Source: Fidelibacterota bacterium (GTDB lineage Bacteria > Marinisomatota > Marinisomatia > SCGC-AAA003-L08 > GCA-002719095). Taken from it: a DNA stretch of 42,228 nucleotides. Below the pieces are notes generated by a model, which was not told where the DNA came from, searched no databases, and was given only the letters and a program-made list of their open reading frames with translations. The translations under genes were made by a program, and so were the position numbers. This document shows positions 1 through 8,929 of the stretch, piece by piece. The number at the start of each line of letters is the position of its first letter. Position 1 is the stretch's first letter. Location of the stretch: assembly GCA_002705575.1 (NCBI GenBank), contig PAHI01000021.1, forward strand, positions 1 through 42,228, read 5' to 3'.

Positions 1-12
1 GTTGAGGTAAAT

Positions 13-40
13 AAAAACCCCTCCAAATAGAAGGAGTTTT
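13..40 (-). terminator. Probable terminator of tRNA-Pro
   Basis: On the minus strand, just after the tRNA 3' end, an AAAACTCC arm can pair with GGGGTTTT (8 bp with one G-U wobble, loop of about 11). The 3' arm runs into a short T stretch. Part of the T run is used in the stem, so this is a modest Rho-independent terminator candidate. Confidence 0.45.
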
Positions 41-51
41 AAGTTGTGTTG

Positions 52-126
52 TCGAGGTGGCAGGATTCGAACCTGCGACCCCCTGCTCCCAAAGCAGGTG
101 CGCTAACCGGACTACGCTACACCTCG
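52..126 (-). tRNA. tRNA-Pro (anticodon UGG)
   Basis: Read on the minus strand, this 75-base segment folds as a complete cloverleaf: acceptor stem CGAGGTG/CACCTCG, D arm, anticodon stem CCTGC/GCAGG with loop TTTGGGA (anticodon TGG at positions 34-36), a five-base variable loop, and T stem GCAGG/CCTGC with loop TTCGAAT. The C1:G72 pair and A73 discriminator fit bacterial tRNA-Pro. The 3' CCA is not encoded (the next bases read CAA), so it must be added by a nucleotidyltransferase. It diverges from the lptF/G gene across 106 bases in which I see no further gene. Confidence 0.97.
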
Positions 127-232
127 AAAATTTAAAAATAAACGAATGTAAGTTAATAGACTCCATAAATATTTTCAAAGGAATATCGACAATTTTCTTC
201 TACATAAGTTTTTTAGCTTATAAATTCTATAA

Positions 233-1594
233 ATGAAGATCTTAAATAAATATATAATTAAGGAGCACTTAAGTCCTTTCATTATGTCTCTTTCAGTTCT
301 TATTTTAATATTACTAGCTCAGTTTTTATTAAAACATATGGATAAATTCTTAGGCAAAGGTCTTAATATTAGCATATTATTTGAAATGGTATATTATAAT
401 ATGGCCTGGGTAATGGCTCTTGCAGTCCCAATGGCTATACTCGTTTCTACTCTAATGGCATTTGGAAGATTGAGCAATGATAATGAAATTTTAGCAATGC
501 GCTCTTCAGGTATAACTTATAAATCAATGTTATCTCCCGCATTAATATTTGCTATAGCTATATCTTTGATTATGATATATTTCAATAATTGGATTCTTCC
601 AGATATGAACTATAAAGCTCGTAATCTAATATCTAATATATCTAAAAAAAACCCTGATATTCTTTTTCAAGAAGGCCAATTACATAATGAGCTTGATGGC
701 TATATTATATATTTTGAATCTAAAGATCCTAAATCAGGAAAATTTAAAAACACAACCATAATTGAACACAACAATAAGATAACTAAAACAATAACCAGCA
801 AATACGCAGAATTAATTGAAGACTACAATGATGATTTAATATCTTTATATCTAGAAGATGGTTTTATATATGAAAAATCCAAAAAAGAAAATGAATATCG
901 TACAATAGAGTTTGAGAACAATATTATAAGAATTGATGCAAACAACTTCTCCTTTCAAAGAAGAACTACAAAATATAGAGGAGATAGAGAACTTGTATTT
1001 GACTCAATAAAAGTCAAAATTGATTCTTTTGATAAAAAAATAGCTAAGTCTAAAAAAAGAATTAAAGATAGAATATTAATAATTAACCCTAATTATACAA
1101 CTGAATCACCAGATTCTGCACTAACATTCATAAAAGATGAACTAAACAAATTATCAGCGATTTCGGCAACCAAAGAAAATATCAATGCTATAAAAAGAAG
1201 CCTTAAAAATATAGAAAGAGGAATAAAGCATGATAAAGCTCAAATAGAATCAAACAGTAGATTAAAAAATAAATATATCGTTGAATTGCATAAGAAATTT
1301 TCAATTCCTATAGCTAGCATAGTATTTGTTTTTGCAGGAGCTCCTTTGGGAATTATCGCAAGAAGAGGGAAATTTTCTATAAGTATGGCAATAAGTTTAA
1401 TATTTTTCTTAATATATTGGGCATTTTTAATAGCTGGAGAAGAATTTGCTGACCAGGGAAGAATTAACCCCATTTTATCAATGTGGCTACCAAATATTAT
1501 ATTATTTATAATTGGGTTATTTCTCAATCTAAAAACAATTAATGAAATGAAACGTATAAAAATTTTTAACATGAAAAGGAATAAAGATGTTTAA
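233..1594 (+). CDS. LptF/LptG family lipopolysaccharide export permease
   Basis: YjgP/YjgQ-family inner-membrane permease (453 aa). In the family, LptF and LptG form the membrane part of the LptB2FG ABC transporter that moves LPS out of the inner membrane. The sequence shows the family architecture: an N-terminal amphipathic start and three membrane segments (about residues 12-40, 55-80, 98-118), with the conserved region around 'RLSNDNEILAMRSSGI' between the second and third. A periplasmic jellyroll-type region follows, then three C-terminal membrane segments (about 345-440). A Lys-rich, probably helical stretch at about 260-335 lengthens the periplasmic part compared with E. coli LptF. I cannot tell LptF from LptG, and no second paralogue is in the window. 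The stop overlaps the start of the next gene by 8 bases, suggesting translational coupling. Confidence 0.88.
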   Translation: MKILNKYIIKEHLSPFIMSLSVLILILLAQFLLKHMDKFLGKGLNISILFEMVYYNMAWVMALAVPMAILVSTLMAFGRLSNDNEILAMRSSGITYKSMLSPALIFAIAISLIMIYFNNWILPDMNYKARNLISNISKKNPDILFQEGQLHNELDGYIIYFESKDPKSGKFKNTTIIEHNNKITKTITSKYAELIEDYNDDLISLYLEDGFIYEKSKKENEYRTIEFENNIIRIDANNFSFQRRTTKYRGDRELVFDSIKVKIDSFDKKIAKSKKRIKDRILIINPNYTTESPDSALTFIKDELNKLSAISATKENINAIKRSLKNIERGIKHDKAQIESNSRLKNKYIVELHKKFSIPIASIVFVFAGAPLGIIARRGKFSISMAISLIFFLIYWAFLIAGEEFADQGRINPILSMWLPNIILFIIGLFLNLKTINEMKRIKIFNMKRNKDV

Positions 1595-2867
1595 TCCTTA
1601 TTTATTCATTGATGACAAAAAAAATGGCATACCTCATAACAAAGAAGATATAAAAACCTTCATAAATAAATTTTTAACTAAAGAAATTGAGTCTTCTCAG
1701 ATGGCAGCATGGCTAATGGCAGTATGCTTTAATGGCATGAATGATTTAGAATTAAATGAATATGTAAATGTTATAATTGATTCTGGAGAAAGACTAGATT
1801 TTTCATATCTTGATGGCTTTATAATTGATAAACATAGTACTGGAGGAGTTGGTGATAAAGTATCGTTAATTGCAGGACCTATACTTGCATCCTGCAATTG
1901 TTACGTTCCTATGGTAGTAGGAAGAAGCCTTGCACATACTGGAGGAACTCTTGATAAACTCGAATCAATAATTGGCTATAATGGCAATATTGATATTAAT
2001 CAATTTAAACGAAATGTAAAAACTAATGGAATATCTATTATTGGACAAAATAAATACATATGTCCAGCTGATAAATATATTTATTCCATAAGAGATATAA
2101 CATCAACTATAAAATCTATGCCCCTAATTTGTGCAAGTATTCTAAGCAAAAAAAAAGCAGAAGGAATCGAAGGTTTAGTACTAGATATAAAAACTGGTAA
2201 TGGCGCGTTTATGCAAACGTTAAAGAATGCAAAAAACCTAGGTGATAGTTTAAAAAAGCTATCTCAAGAATTGCAAATCAAAACAGAATATATTATAACA
2301 GATATGAATCAGCCTTTAGGAACTAAATCTGGTCTTTGGTGCGAAATAGAAGAAAGTATTGAATTCTTGAAAAACCAAAAAAGAGAACCTCTGCTAAATG
2401 AGGTGGTATTTAAAATTTGCTCAACAGCACTAAAAATAAGTGGACAACTTGAAACTGAAAATCTTATAGAGAATGCCATAACAAGTGGCGATGCATATGA
2501 ACGTTTTGAAAAAATGATCAGATCACATAATGGAGATTTACAAAAATCATATAAAAAAAACTTACCAAAAAACAGATTCACTTTAAAATCAAAAAAAGAA
2601 GGCTATATAACTAAAATTGAAACTGAAAAACTCGGATATATACTTTTAGAAATAGGTGGAGGAAGAAAAAAATCTAATGATACAATTGATCCTAGCTGTG
2701 GAATAAGTATTTACAAAAAATTAGGGGATAAAATATCTATAAATGAACCAATATTAGAAATTTTCTGCTCAAACAGTACTAAACTAGATGGAATTTCAAA
2801 AATCATTGAGAAAATATTTCATATCGATAAAGAAGTAGGAAAAAAGCCCTTAATAATCTATAATTAG
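1587..2867 (+). CDS. deoA: Pyrimidine-nucleoside / thymidine phosphorylase
   Basis: Class II nucleoside phosphorylase (426 aa, normal family length). It would cleave thymidine, deoxyuridine or uridine with phosphate to free base and (deoxy)ribose 1-phosphate in the cytoplasm. The glycine-rich phosphate-binding stretch 'KHSTGGVGDKVS' and the following 'GRSLAHTGGTLDKLE' signature are intact, as is the 'SILSKKKAEGIEGLVLDIK' segment of the active-site domain. A C-terminal domain of the usual type follows from about residue 330. Thymidine phosphorylase (DeoA) and broad pyrimidine-nucleoside phosphorylase (Pdp) cannot be told apart by eye, so the symbol is tentative. The start lies inside the preceding permease gene. 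Function fits the pyrimidine salvage genes at about 32.4-35.2 kb, though it is not in their operon. Confidence 0.9.
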   Translation: MFNPYLFIDDKKNGIPHNKEDIKTFINKFLTKEIESSQMAAWLMAVCFNGMNDLELNEYVNVIIDSGERLDFSYLDGFIIDKHSTGGVGDKVSLIAGPILASCNCYVPMVVGRSLAHTGGTLDKLESIIGYNGNIDINQFKRNVKTNGISIIGQNKYICPADKYIYSIRDITSTIKSMPLICASILSKKKAEGIEGLVLDIKTGNGAFMQTLKNAKNLGDSLKKLSQELQIKTEYIITDMNQPLGTKSGLWCEIEESIEFLKNQKREPLLNEVVFKICSTALKISGQLETENLIENAITSGDAYERFEKMIRSHNGDLQKSYKKNLPKNRFTLKSKKEGYITKIETEKLGYILLEIGGGRKKSNDTIDPSCGISIYKKLGDKISINEPILEIFCSNSTKLDGISKIIEKIFHIDKEVGKKPLIIYN

Positions 2868-2872
2868 TTAAT

Positions 2873-3370
2873 ATGAAAAATTTAATAATTACAGCTATAG
2901 GTACTGATAAGCCAGGATTAGTAAAAAATATAACATCTATTATTATTAATAATAATGGGAATGTCAATAATAGCAAAATGATTAAAATTAGAGAACAGTT
3001 TGCAGTTATATTAGAATGCTCAATATCAAGCACTATCAAACAACTAAAAAATGAATTCCAAAAAATAAAAGATCTAACCGTTTCTTTTATTGAAACTCAT
3101 AAATCAGATTCAGTTAAATACGATATAAAAACCTATTTAATTAAAGGAGCTGATGACCAAGGAATAATAAATACCATAAGTAATTATTTTGCAAATAAAG
3201 GCATTAATATCATAGAAATTGACACATATATTGAATCCGCGCCAATAACTGGAGCCCCTTTATTTAATATGAAAATAAGCATAAGCAATGACAAAAAAAT
3301 TGATTTAACTGATTTAGATAATGAGCTTAAAGATATTTGTAATGAATCTAATCTAGATATATTACCATAA
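2873..3370 (+). CDS. GcvR-like double ACT-domain protein
   Basis: A 165-residue protein made of two ACT domains (about residues 1-75 and 82-165) with no DNA-binding domain. The N-terminal 'TAIGTDKPGLVKNITSII' and the second-domain 'APITGAPLFNM' are typical of the glycine cleavage repressor GcvR group, which in E. coli acts through the regulator GcvA. No GcvA or gcv gene is in the window, so a regulatory role is by family only and the ligand is unknown. It starts 5 bases after the phosphorylase gene and is probably cotranscribed. Its TAA stop (3368-3370) directly abuts the stop of the convergent penicillin-binding protein gene, leaving no room for a conventional terminator between them. Confidence 0.78.
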   Translation: MKNLIITAIGTDKPGLVKNITSIIINNNGNVNNSKMIKIREQFAVILECSISSTIKQLKNEFQKIKDLTVSFIETHKSDSVKYDIKTYLIKGADDQGIINTISNYFANKGINIIEIDTYIESAPITGAPLFNMKISISNDKKIDLTDLDNELKDICNESNLDILP

Positions 3371-6300
3371 TTACTTATATCTTGAAAGATGACTACTTAT
3401 ATCGCACTTTTCAGGCATAAAGCCCTCTAAAAAAATTTCATCCACTAAACCACTTCTTTGATTACAATATTTATTAGCAATCTTCATACTTTCTTTGCAC
3501 AATTTTTTTTCTACCAATCCATTATTAGGCTTTGTCCAATCAAGCTGCTTATCAAGTTTTGTAACTTTTTCATATCCTAAACTATACTCCCCAAAATCAT
3601 ATATTTTTTTTATAGATTCTGCAAAAATTGGCAAGGCTGCCTGACTTCCATATTTATTAATAGAAACAGCAGGATTATCCATCCCTACCCAAACTCCAAT
3701 AGCAATTTGAGGAGTAAACCCAACAAACCAAGCATCTGTAAAATTATTAGTAGTACCTGTTTTACCTGCAACCGGACTATTAAACCCATATCTTGTTTTT
3801 AAAGAACGTCCCGTTCCACTATTAATAACATCTTTCATCATATCCCTAATGATATAAACTAAAGCTTCATTTTTTTCTGAAAAATTTTCATTAAACTTAT
3901 TGCTCTCTAATGTTTCACCTAAACTATTCTCTATCTTATTTATATAATTAGGCTTCAATAAAACTCCATTATTAGATATAGCTGAATAAGCAGCTGTTAT
4001 TTCTAGAGGAATAACATCCGAAGCCCCTAATGCTAAAGCTTCTCCTGGATAAATAGGTGTAGATATGCCAAATTTTTCAGCTTGCTTTTTAACTTTTTTA
4101 GGACCATCTTCTATTTTACTGATTAATCTTACAGATATTAAATTTAAAGATTTTTTAAGCCCATTTCTTAATGTTGTTAACCCGCCAGTTGAGCGATCAT
4201 GATTTTGAGGATTGAAGCTTGTATAATCATCTATCGGAATATTTAGAGGTTGATTATATATCTTATAACTTGTAGAGAAAGGTTGATGTTCATTATCATA
4301 GTTTTTCAAAGCTGTCATATAAATAAACGGTTTAAAAATAGACCCTGGTTGCCTTATTGCTTTTGAAGCACGATTAAAATAATCAATATAACCTTTTTCT
4401 TGCCTCCCACCTATCATAGCTATAATATTACCAGTCTTAACATCTAATACAACAACTGAACCTTGAACCAAAAATTCTTTTCTTAAATAATCAGGAATTT
4501 GCTTTTTATTTTTTAGTATATCCAAAATATATTCACGGCTATAATTCAAAGAGTCAGCAACTTTAGTTATACTTTTTAATATCTTTAAATCTAATCTATC
4601 TCTTATATAGCCTTGAGCATCATATTTACCATTTTTATTATCAATGAAAATTTCACCTAAATCATATTTACCATTTTTATTTTTATCTGTAAATTTTTCG
4701 TTATAATTATACTGATTATTACCATCTGTAAATTTTTCACCTAAATCATATTTACCATTTTTATTAGCATCAATGAAAATTTCACCTTTATAATTACCTT
4801 GATTTATCATAAAGTCAATCTCATCTTTACTTTTACCTAATTTTTGTAATTTCTGAACTTCTTTATCAATAATTTCTTTCTTAAAAACATTATAATAATT
4901 TGTTTTATAATAATATTCTAATTCTTTCATCTTACGATTCTTAGATATATACAAAACTGTATCTAGCTTTCTTATATTACCTGAATATAATGAATGCAAA
5001 TCAAATTGATTTTTTTGCATTTTTTCGTCATAAATATCAGATACAAATTTTTGAACTCTTGTATCTAAAGTTGTAAATACTCTTAACCCATCTTTATATA
5101 AATCAAATTGTTTACCATTGATATTTAAAATCATCTTATAATTTTTATTAAGCCACGATTTTAATGCTTGATTTTTATTTGGAAAATCTGGCAATATATA
5201 ACTCAAATTATCATAAGACATTGATTGTTGAAATTCAGAAAGCTTTGACCTAACATCCTCTGCAAAATAAAAACCAACTCCATAATTTTTAGATGCTGAA
5301 GTTGATACTTCTATAGGCATTAAAGAATTATAATAAAATTCTTCTTTATCAATATAATTTTGATTGTGCATAATACTTAGGACTAAATTCTTTCTCTTTA
5401 TTGATTTTGAACTATTATTGATTTCTACAAATCCCAAACTAGAAGCAACCCCTTCTCCAACACCATTGATTGACATATTTTTCAAACCTATAACTCTAAA
5501 GCTATAATATTTTATTTTTTCGTTTGAAGTAATATAAACAACCAAATCATTTTCTTTTTTTTCATACTTATAAGAAAGTTTAGAAATAGAATGTGTTAAC
5601 TTATCATCATTGCTTACAATGATAGGAATTGTATCTAACTTATGATTTAAAAAAACTAAATCTGTAAGAATTAATTTTTGATTTTCTTTAAGCTTTCCGC
5701 TAATCTTTGTAAGTACTTCTCGTTTAGGATTTTCAATAGTTTTATTTTGATTTATACTGTTAAAATTCCTAGCATACCCAATAACAGTATCTATATTTCT
5801 TTTTGGAGAATATCTATTAGGGGCAGGTAATAAGCCAACTAGCGTAGCGCTTTGATTTAGGGTAAGATCCTTAACATCTTTTGAAAAATAAAATTTAGAG
5901 GCTTGTTGAACACCATAAGCCTGATGACCAAAAAAAACAGAATTAAGATAAAGCTCCATAATTTCTGACTTAGTATAAATTTGTTCAATCTTAATTGCAG
6001 TAATAAATTCTTTTACCTTTCTTAATATTGATTTTTCAAACCCTATGTCATCATACATATTTCTTGCTAGTTGCTGAGTTAATGTACTTGCACCTTGCAA
6101 TGCACCTCCTCCAGATAAATTAACTGAAACAGCTCTTACAATACCCCAAACATCTATACCTGGATGTTCAAAGAATTTTCTATCTTCCATAAAAACAAGA
6201 GCTCTTCTAAGATTCTTAGGAACTTTTCCTATATTTATAATATCTCTTTGTTCGATATAGAGCTCTTTAATAGGCTTTCCATCAGCAGATATAATTTTTG

Positions 6301-6487
6301 CTATCTGAACCGGTTTATAATCTTGAAGTCTATCAATAGAAGGTAAATCAAAAGATATAAATAGTAATAATAATGCAATTGTAAAAATCACAACAATTGA
6401 CATCATAAATAATGATACGAAAGAAGATAAAAGATAACGGTAAGAGAAAAATCTATAATTTCTTGTCTTATTTTTAGAGTTTCGCAA
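3371..6487 (-). CDS. Class A penicillin-binding protein (PBP1A-type) with acidic repeat insert
   Basis: Bifunctional peptidoglycan synthase, 1038 aa. One N-terminal membrane anchor (about 20-45) is followed by a GT51 glycosyltransferase domain with 'EDRKFFEHPG' (101-110) and 'GASTLTQQLARNMY' (132-145). The transpeptidase domain carries SxxK (S716-K719, 'SIFKPF'), SxN (S780-N782, 'SLN') and KTG (909-911, 'KTGTTNNF'), so both activities look intact. It is longer than E. coli PBP1A (about 850). Between the start of the transpeptidase region ('RVFTTLDTRVQKF', 469-481) and 'GSVVVLDVKTGNIIAMIGG' sits an unusual insert (about 567-624). The insert has four units of about 15 residues resembling calcium-binding loops, such as 'DANKNGKYDLGE'. 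The gene starts 4 bases after fumC, so it is likely the last gene of the kor-fumC operon. Confidence 0.92.
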   Translation of the reverse strand: MRNSKNKTRNYRFFSYRYLLSSFVSLFMMSIVVIFTIALLLLFISFDLPSIDRLQDYKPVQIAKIISADGKPIKELYIEQRDIINIGKVPKNLRRALVFMEDRKFFEHPGIDVWGIVRAVSVNLSGGGALQGASTLTQQLARNMYDDIGFEKSILRKVKEFITAIKIEQIYTKSEIMELYLNSVFFGHQAYGVQQASKFYFSKDVKDLTLNQSATLVGLLPAPNRYSPKRNIDTVIGYARNFNSINQNKTIENPKREVLTKISGKLKENQKLILTDLVFLNHKLDTIPIIVSNDDKLTHSISKLSYKYEKKENDLVVYITSNEKIKYYSFRVIGLKNMSINGVGEGVASSLGFVEINNSSKSIKRKNLVLSIMHNQNYIDKEEFYYNSLMPIEVSTSASKNYGVGFYFAEDVRSKLSEFQQSMSYDNLSYILPDFPNKNQALKSWLNKNYKMILNINGKQFDLYKDGLRVFTTLDTRVQKFVSDIYDEKMQKNQFDLHSLYSGNIRKLDTVLYISKNRKMKELEYYYKTNYYNVFKKEIIDKEVQKLQKLGKSKDEIDFMINQGNYKGEIFIDANKNGKYDLGEKFTDGNNQYNYNEKFTDKNKNGKYDLGEIFIDNKNGKYDAQGYIRDRLDLKILKSITKVADSLNYSREYILDILKNKKQIPDYLRKEFLVQGSVVVLDVKTGNIIAMIGGRQEKGYIDYFNRASKAIRQPGSIFKPFIYMTALKNYDNEHQPFSTSYKIYNQPLNIPIDDYTSFNPQNHDRSTGGLTTLRNGLKKSLNLISVRLISKIEDGPKKVKKQAEKFGISTPIYPGEALALGASDVIPLEITAAYSAISNNGVLLKPNYINKIENSLGETLESNKFNENFSEKNEALVYIIRDMMKDVINSGTGRSLKTRYGFNSPVAGKTGTTNNFTDAWFVGFTPQIAIGVWVGMDNPAVSINKYGSQAALPIFAESIKKIYDFGEYSLGYEKVTKLDKQLDWTKPNNGLVEKKLCKESMKIANKYCNQRSGLVDEIFLEGFMPEKCDISSHLSRYK
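4615..4790 (-). repeat. In-gene tandem repeat encoding Asp/Asn-Gly loops
   Basis: Within the penicillin-binding protein gene, about 175 bases hold imperfect direct repeats; the + strand motif 'aaatcatatttaccatttt' recurs. They encode four units of about 15 residues reading roughly [I/F]FxDxNKNGKYDLGE, with the second unit diverged ('KFTDGNNQYNYNE'). The D-x-N-x-N-G-x-Y-D spacing resembles EF-hand or dockerin calcium loops. This is coding sequence, not a CRISPR or intergenic repeat. Confidence 0.8.
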
Positions 6488-6491
6488 AAAC

Positions 6492-7880
6492 TTATATTGA
6501 AGGAGCTGTCATTTTAATTGGATCTAATATTTTTTCAATTTCACTTTTAGATAAGATGTTTTTCTTTATTAAAAGTTCCCGTATTGTATTTCCTGACTCA
6601 TATGCCTCATATGCCAATTTAGCTGTCTCTTCATATCCAATAACAGGAACAAGAATTGTACACATAGATAAACTTTTTTCTATGTATCTCTCACACTTTT
6701 TTTTATCTACTTTCAAACCCTTTAAAAGCTTATCATTAAATACATTAATCGAATTTGATAAAATATTAATTGACTGCAATAAATTATGTGCTATTAAAGG
6801 CAACATAACATTAAGCTCAAAAAAACCTCCTTGAGCTCCTAATGTAACAGCGAGGTCATTTGCAATAACCTGAGATGATACCTGAATTACAGACTCACAT
6901 ATCACAGGATTTATTTTTCCTGGCATTATAGAAGATCCGGGTTGAACAGGAGGAAGAATTAATTCACCTAAGCCACATCGAGGACCTGTACCCATCAATC
7001 TAATATCGCTCGCTATTTTAGAAATTGCAACCGCTACTGTTTTTAGCACTCCTGAAACCTCAACAGCAGTCTCTTGATTCGCTTGTGCTTCAAAATGATT
7101 TAAAGATTCTTTAAAATCAACTTTCAAATATTTAGAAATTTCCCCTGAAATCATTTCACCAAATTGAGGATGTGTATTTATACCTGTACCAACAGCTGTT
7201 CCTCCTTGAGCTATATAGGATAGCGACACTAGAGCATAATCATCTAATCTATGTATACAATTAGAAATTGCAGCTTTATATCCAGAAAATTCTTGCCCTA
7301 ATGTAATTGGAGTAGCATCTTGTAAATGAGTTCTTCCAATTTTAATCACACTATCAAACTCTTCAACTTTACTTTCAAGCTCACAATATAATTGTTTTAA
7401 TGCTGGCATTAATTTTTTTAATATTTGTACTTTTGCAGATATATGAATAGCAGTCGGAATGACATCATTGCTAGACTGCCCCATATTAACATGATCATTA
7501 GGATGCACAGGATTGTTACTACCAAGATCTTGTCCTAATATTTCATTTGCCCTATTAGCAATAACCTCATTAACATTCATATTAGTTGAAGTGCCTGATC
7601 CCGTTTGATATACATCTAGAATAAAGTTATCATCTAATTTGTGATTAAGGATATCATCTGCTGACTTAACAATAGCATCTTTAATTTTTAAGTCTAATTT
7701 TCCCAAATCAAAATTCACAATTGCAGCAGATCTCTTAATAACTGCAATAGCATATATAAGATTTATCGAAATTTTAATACCGCTTATTGGAAAATTATCA
7801 TAAGCCCTTTTTGTTTGAGCCCCGTAGTACGCATCATTCGGAACCTCAGTATAACCCATTGAATCTTTTTCTTTTCTCAA
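6492..7880 (-). CDS. fumC: Class II fumarate hydratase
   Basis: Cytoplasmic fumarase (462 aa, normal length) interconverting fumarate and L-malate. The signature 'GSSIMPGKINP' (315-325) is present, as are 'TGSGTSTNMNVNEVIANRA' (93-111) and the active-site Thr-His in 'GRTHLQDATPITLGQ' (182-195). I prefer fumarase over the homologous aspartase because the signature reads GKINP rather than AKVNP and the downstream stretch 'FFELNVMLPLIAHNLLQS' follows FumC. The N-terminus 'MRKEKDSMGYTEVP' aligns with normal FumC starts. It lies 24 bases after korB and 4 before the penicillin-binding protein gene. Together with 2-oxoglutarate:ferredoxin oxidoreductase it places TCA-cycle functions in one operon. 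Confidence 0.93.
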   Translation of the reverse strand: MRKEKDSMGYTEVPNDAYYGAQTKRAYDNFPISGIKISINLIYAIAVIKRSAAIVNFDLGKLDLKIKDAIVKSADDILNHKLDDNFILDVYQTGSGTSTNMNVNEVIANRANEILGQDLGSNNPVHPNDHVNMGQSSNDVIPTAIHISAKVQILKKLMPALKQLYCELESKVEEFDSVIKIGRTHLQDATPITLGQEFSGYKAAISNCIHRLDDYALVSLSYIAQGGTAVGTGINTHPQFGEMISGEISKYLKVDFKESLNHFEAQANQETAVEVSGVLKTVAVAISKIASDIRLMGTGPRCGLGELILPPVQPGSSIMPGKINPVICESVIQVSSQVIANDLAVTLGAQGGFFELNVMLPLIAHNLLQSINILSNSINVFNDKLLKGLKVDKKKCERYIEKSLSMCTILVPVIGYEETAKLAYEAYESGNTIRELLIKKNILSKSEIEKILDPIKMTAPSI

Positions 7881-7904
7881 ACTATAATCTCATCTAATTG
7901 AAAT

Positions 7905-8924
7905 TTATGAAACTTTCCATGTATTCGTACCTGAAACTACTTTTTGTAAATCTACTTTACCAATTTTTTCTTTAGCTAATTTAAGCTGATCCATCATCAT
8001 ATCTTCATAGGTTTTTTTCTCTTCTTTATATAAAACTCCAATAGGTGTAGGCAAGCTTTCATCTGTAGTCATTTCACTTAGAAGAAAAGCTAAATTTTTG
8101 TCATTAAAATTATGGACTGTTCCATCATCTAAAGAAAAACCTTTATCAAGTTCTAAAACTTTAAATTTAGACCCTTCTAATTTCAGAACTTTAGAACCTT
8201 TATGGCCAAAAACCATTGGTTTATTCTGATCTAATTTAACAATAGTATCATTCTTTGTTTCTCTATCAGTATACAAAGAATGAGCTCCATCATTAAAAAT
8301 ATTGCAATTTTGGTATATATCAACAAATGAAGTTCCTTTGTGTTCGTTTGCCAATGATACAATTTCTCCCATGTGTCTCGTTTCTTTATCTATTGTACGA
8401 GCTACAAATGTAGAACCTGCACCTAAAGCTAAACTTGAAGGATTAAATGGATAATCTAAAGAACCCATTGGTGTAGACTTAGTAACTTTACCTAATTCAG
8501 ATGTTGGAGAATATTGACCCTTTGTAAGACCATATATTTTATTATTAAACATTAAAATCTTAATATCTAAATTTCTTCTTAATATATGTATGAAATGATT
8601 TCCACCAATACTCATTGCATCACCATCTCCTGTAATCATCCAAACAGATAGATTAGGATTTGCTAATTTTGCACCTGTTGCAACTGCTGGCGCTCTACCA
8701 TGAATAGTATGAAATCCAAAAGTATTCATGTAATAAGGAAATCTACTTGAACAACCTATTCCTGATACTATTAAAAAATCTTCTTTTTTTATTCCTAAAC
8801 CAGCAAATACTTTCTGAACCTGAGCTAGAATAACATAATCACCACAACCGGGACACCATTTAACATCTTGATCTGATACGAAATCTTTCTTGGTTAATGC
8901 TATTTGCTCATTTTTATCTGACAT
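7905..8924 (-). CDS. korB: 2-oxoglutarate:ferredoxin oxidoreductase, beta subunit
   Basis: Thiamine-diphosphate-binding subunit (339 aa) of a 2-oxoacid:ferredoxin oxidoreductase. The sequence shows 'WCPGCGDY' near residues 23-30, 'GIGCSSRFPYY', 'HTIHGRAPAVATGAKLANP', the ThDP/Mg motif region 'MITGDGDAMSIGGNH', and a later 'QNCNIFNDG' cysteine. Family members use such Cys residues to hold a [4Fe-4S] cluster. Together with the fused gamma-alpha subunit 5 bases upstream it forms the two-subunit KorAB type. This converts 2-oxoglutarate and CoA to succinyl-CoA and CO2 with ferredoxin, and is reversible in some organisms. The substrate is assigned from overall similarity; another 2-oxoacid is possible. 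Confidence 0.9.
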   Translation of the reverse strand: MSDKNEQIALTKKDFVSDQDVKWCPGCGDYVILAQVQKVFAGLGIKKEDFLIVSGIGCSSRFPYYMNTFGFHTIHGRAPAVATGAKLANPNLSVWMITGDGDAMSIGGNHFIHILRRNLDIKILMFNNKIYGLTKGQYSPTSELGKVTKSTPMGSLDYPFNPSSLALGAGSTFVARTIDKETRHMGEIVSLANEHKGTSFVDIYQNCNIFNDGAHSLYTDRETKNDTIVKLDQNKPMVFGHKGSKVLKLEGSKFKVLELDKGFSLDDGTVHNFNDKNLAFLLSEMTTDESLPTPIGVLYKEEKKTYEDMMMDQLKLAKEKIGKVDLQKVVSGTNTWKVS

Positions 8925-8929
8925 GCTTA

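Noticed and set aside
4615..4790. Short repeats as a CRISPR array
   Set aside because: Repeats are imperfect, lack unique spacers, keep codon phase and encode a coherent amino-acid repeat inside an intact gene.
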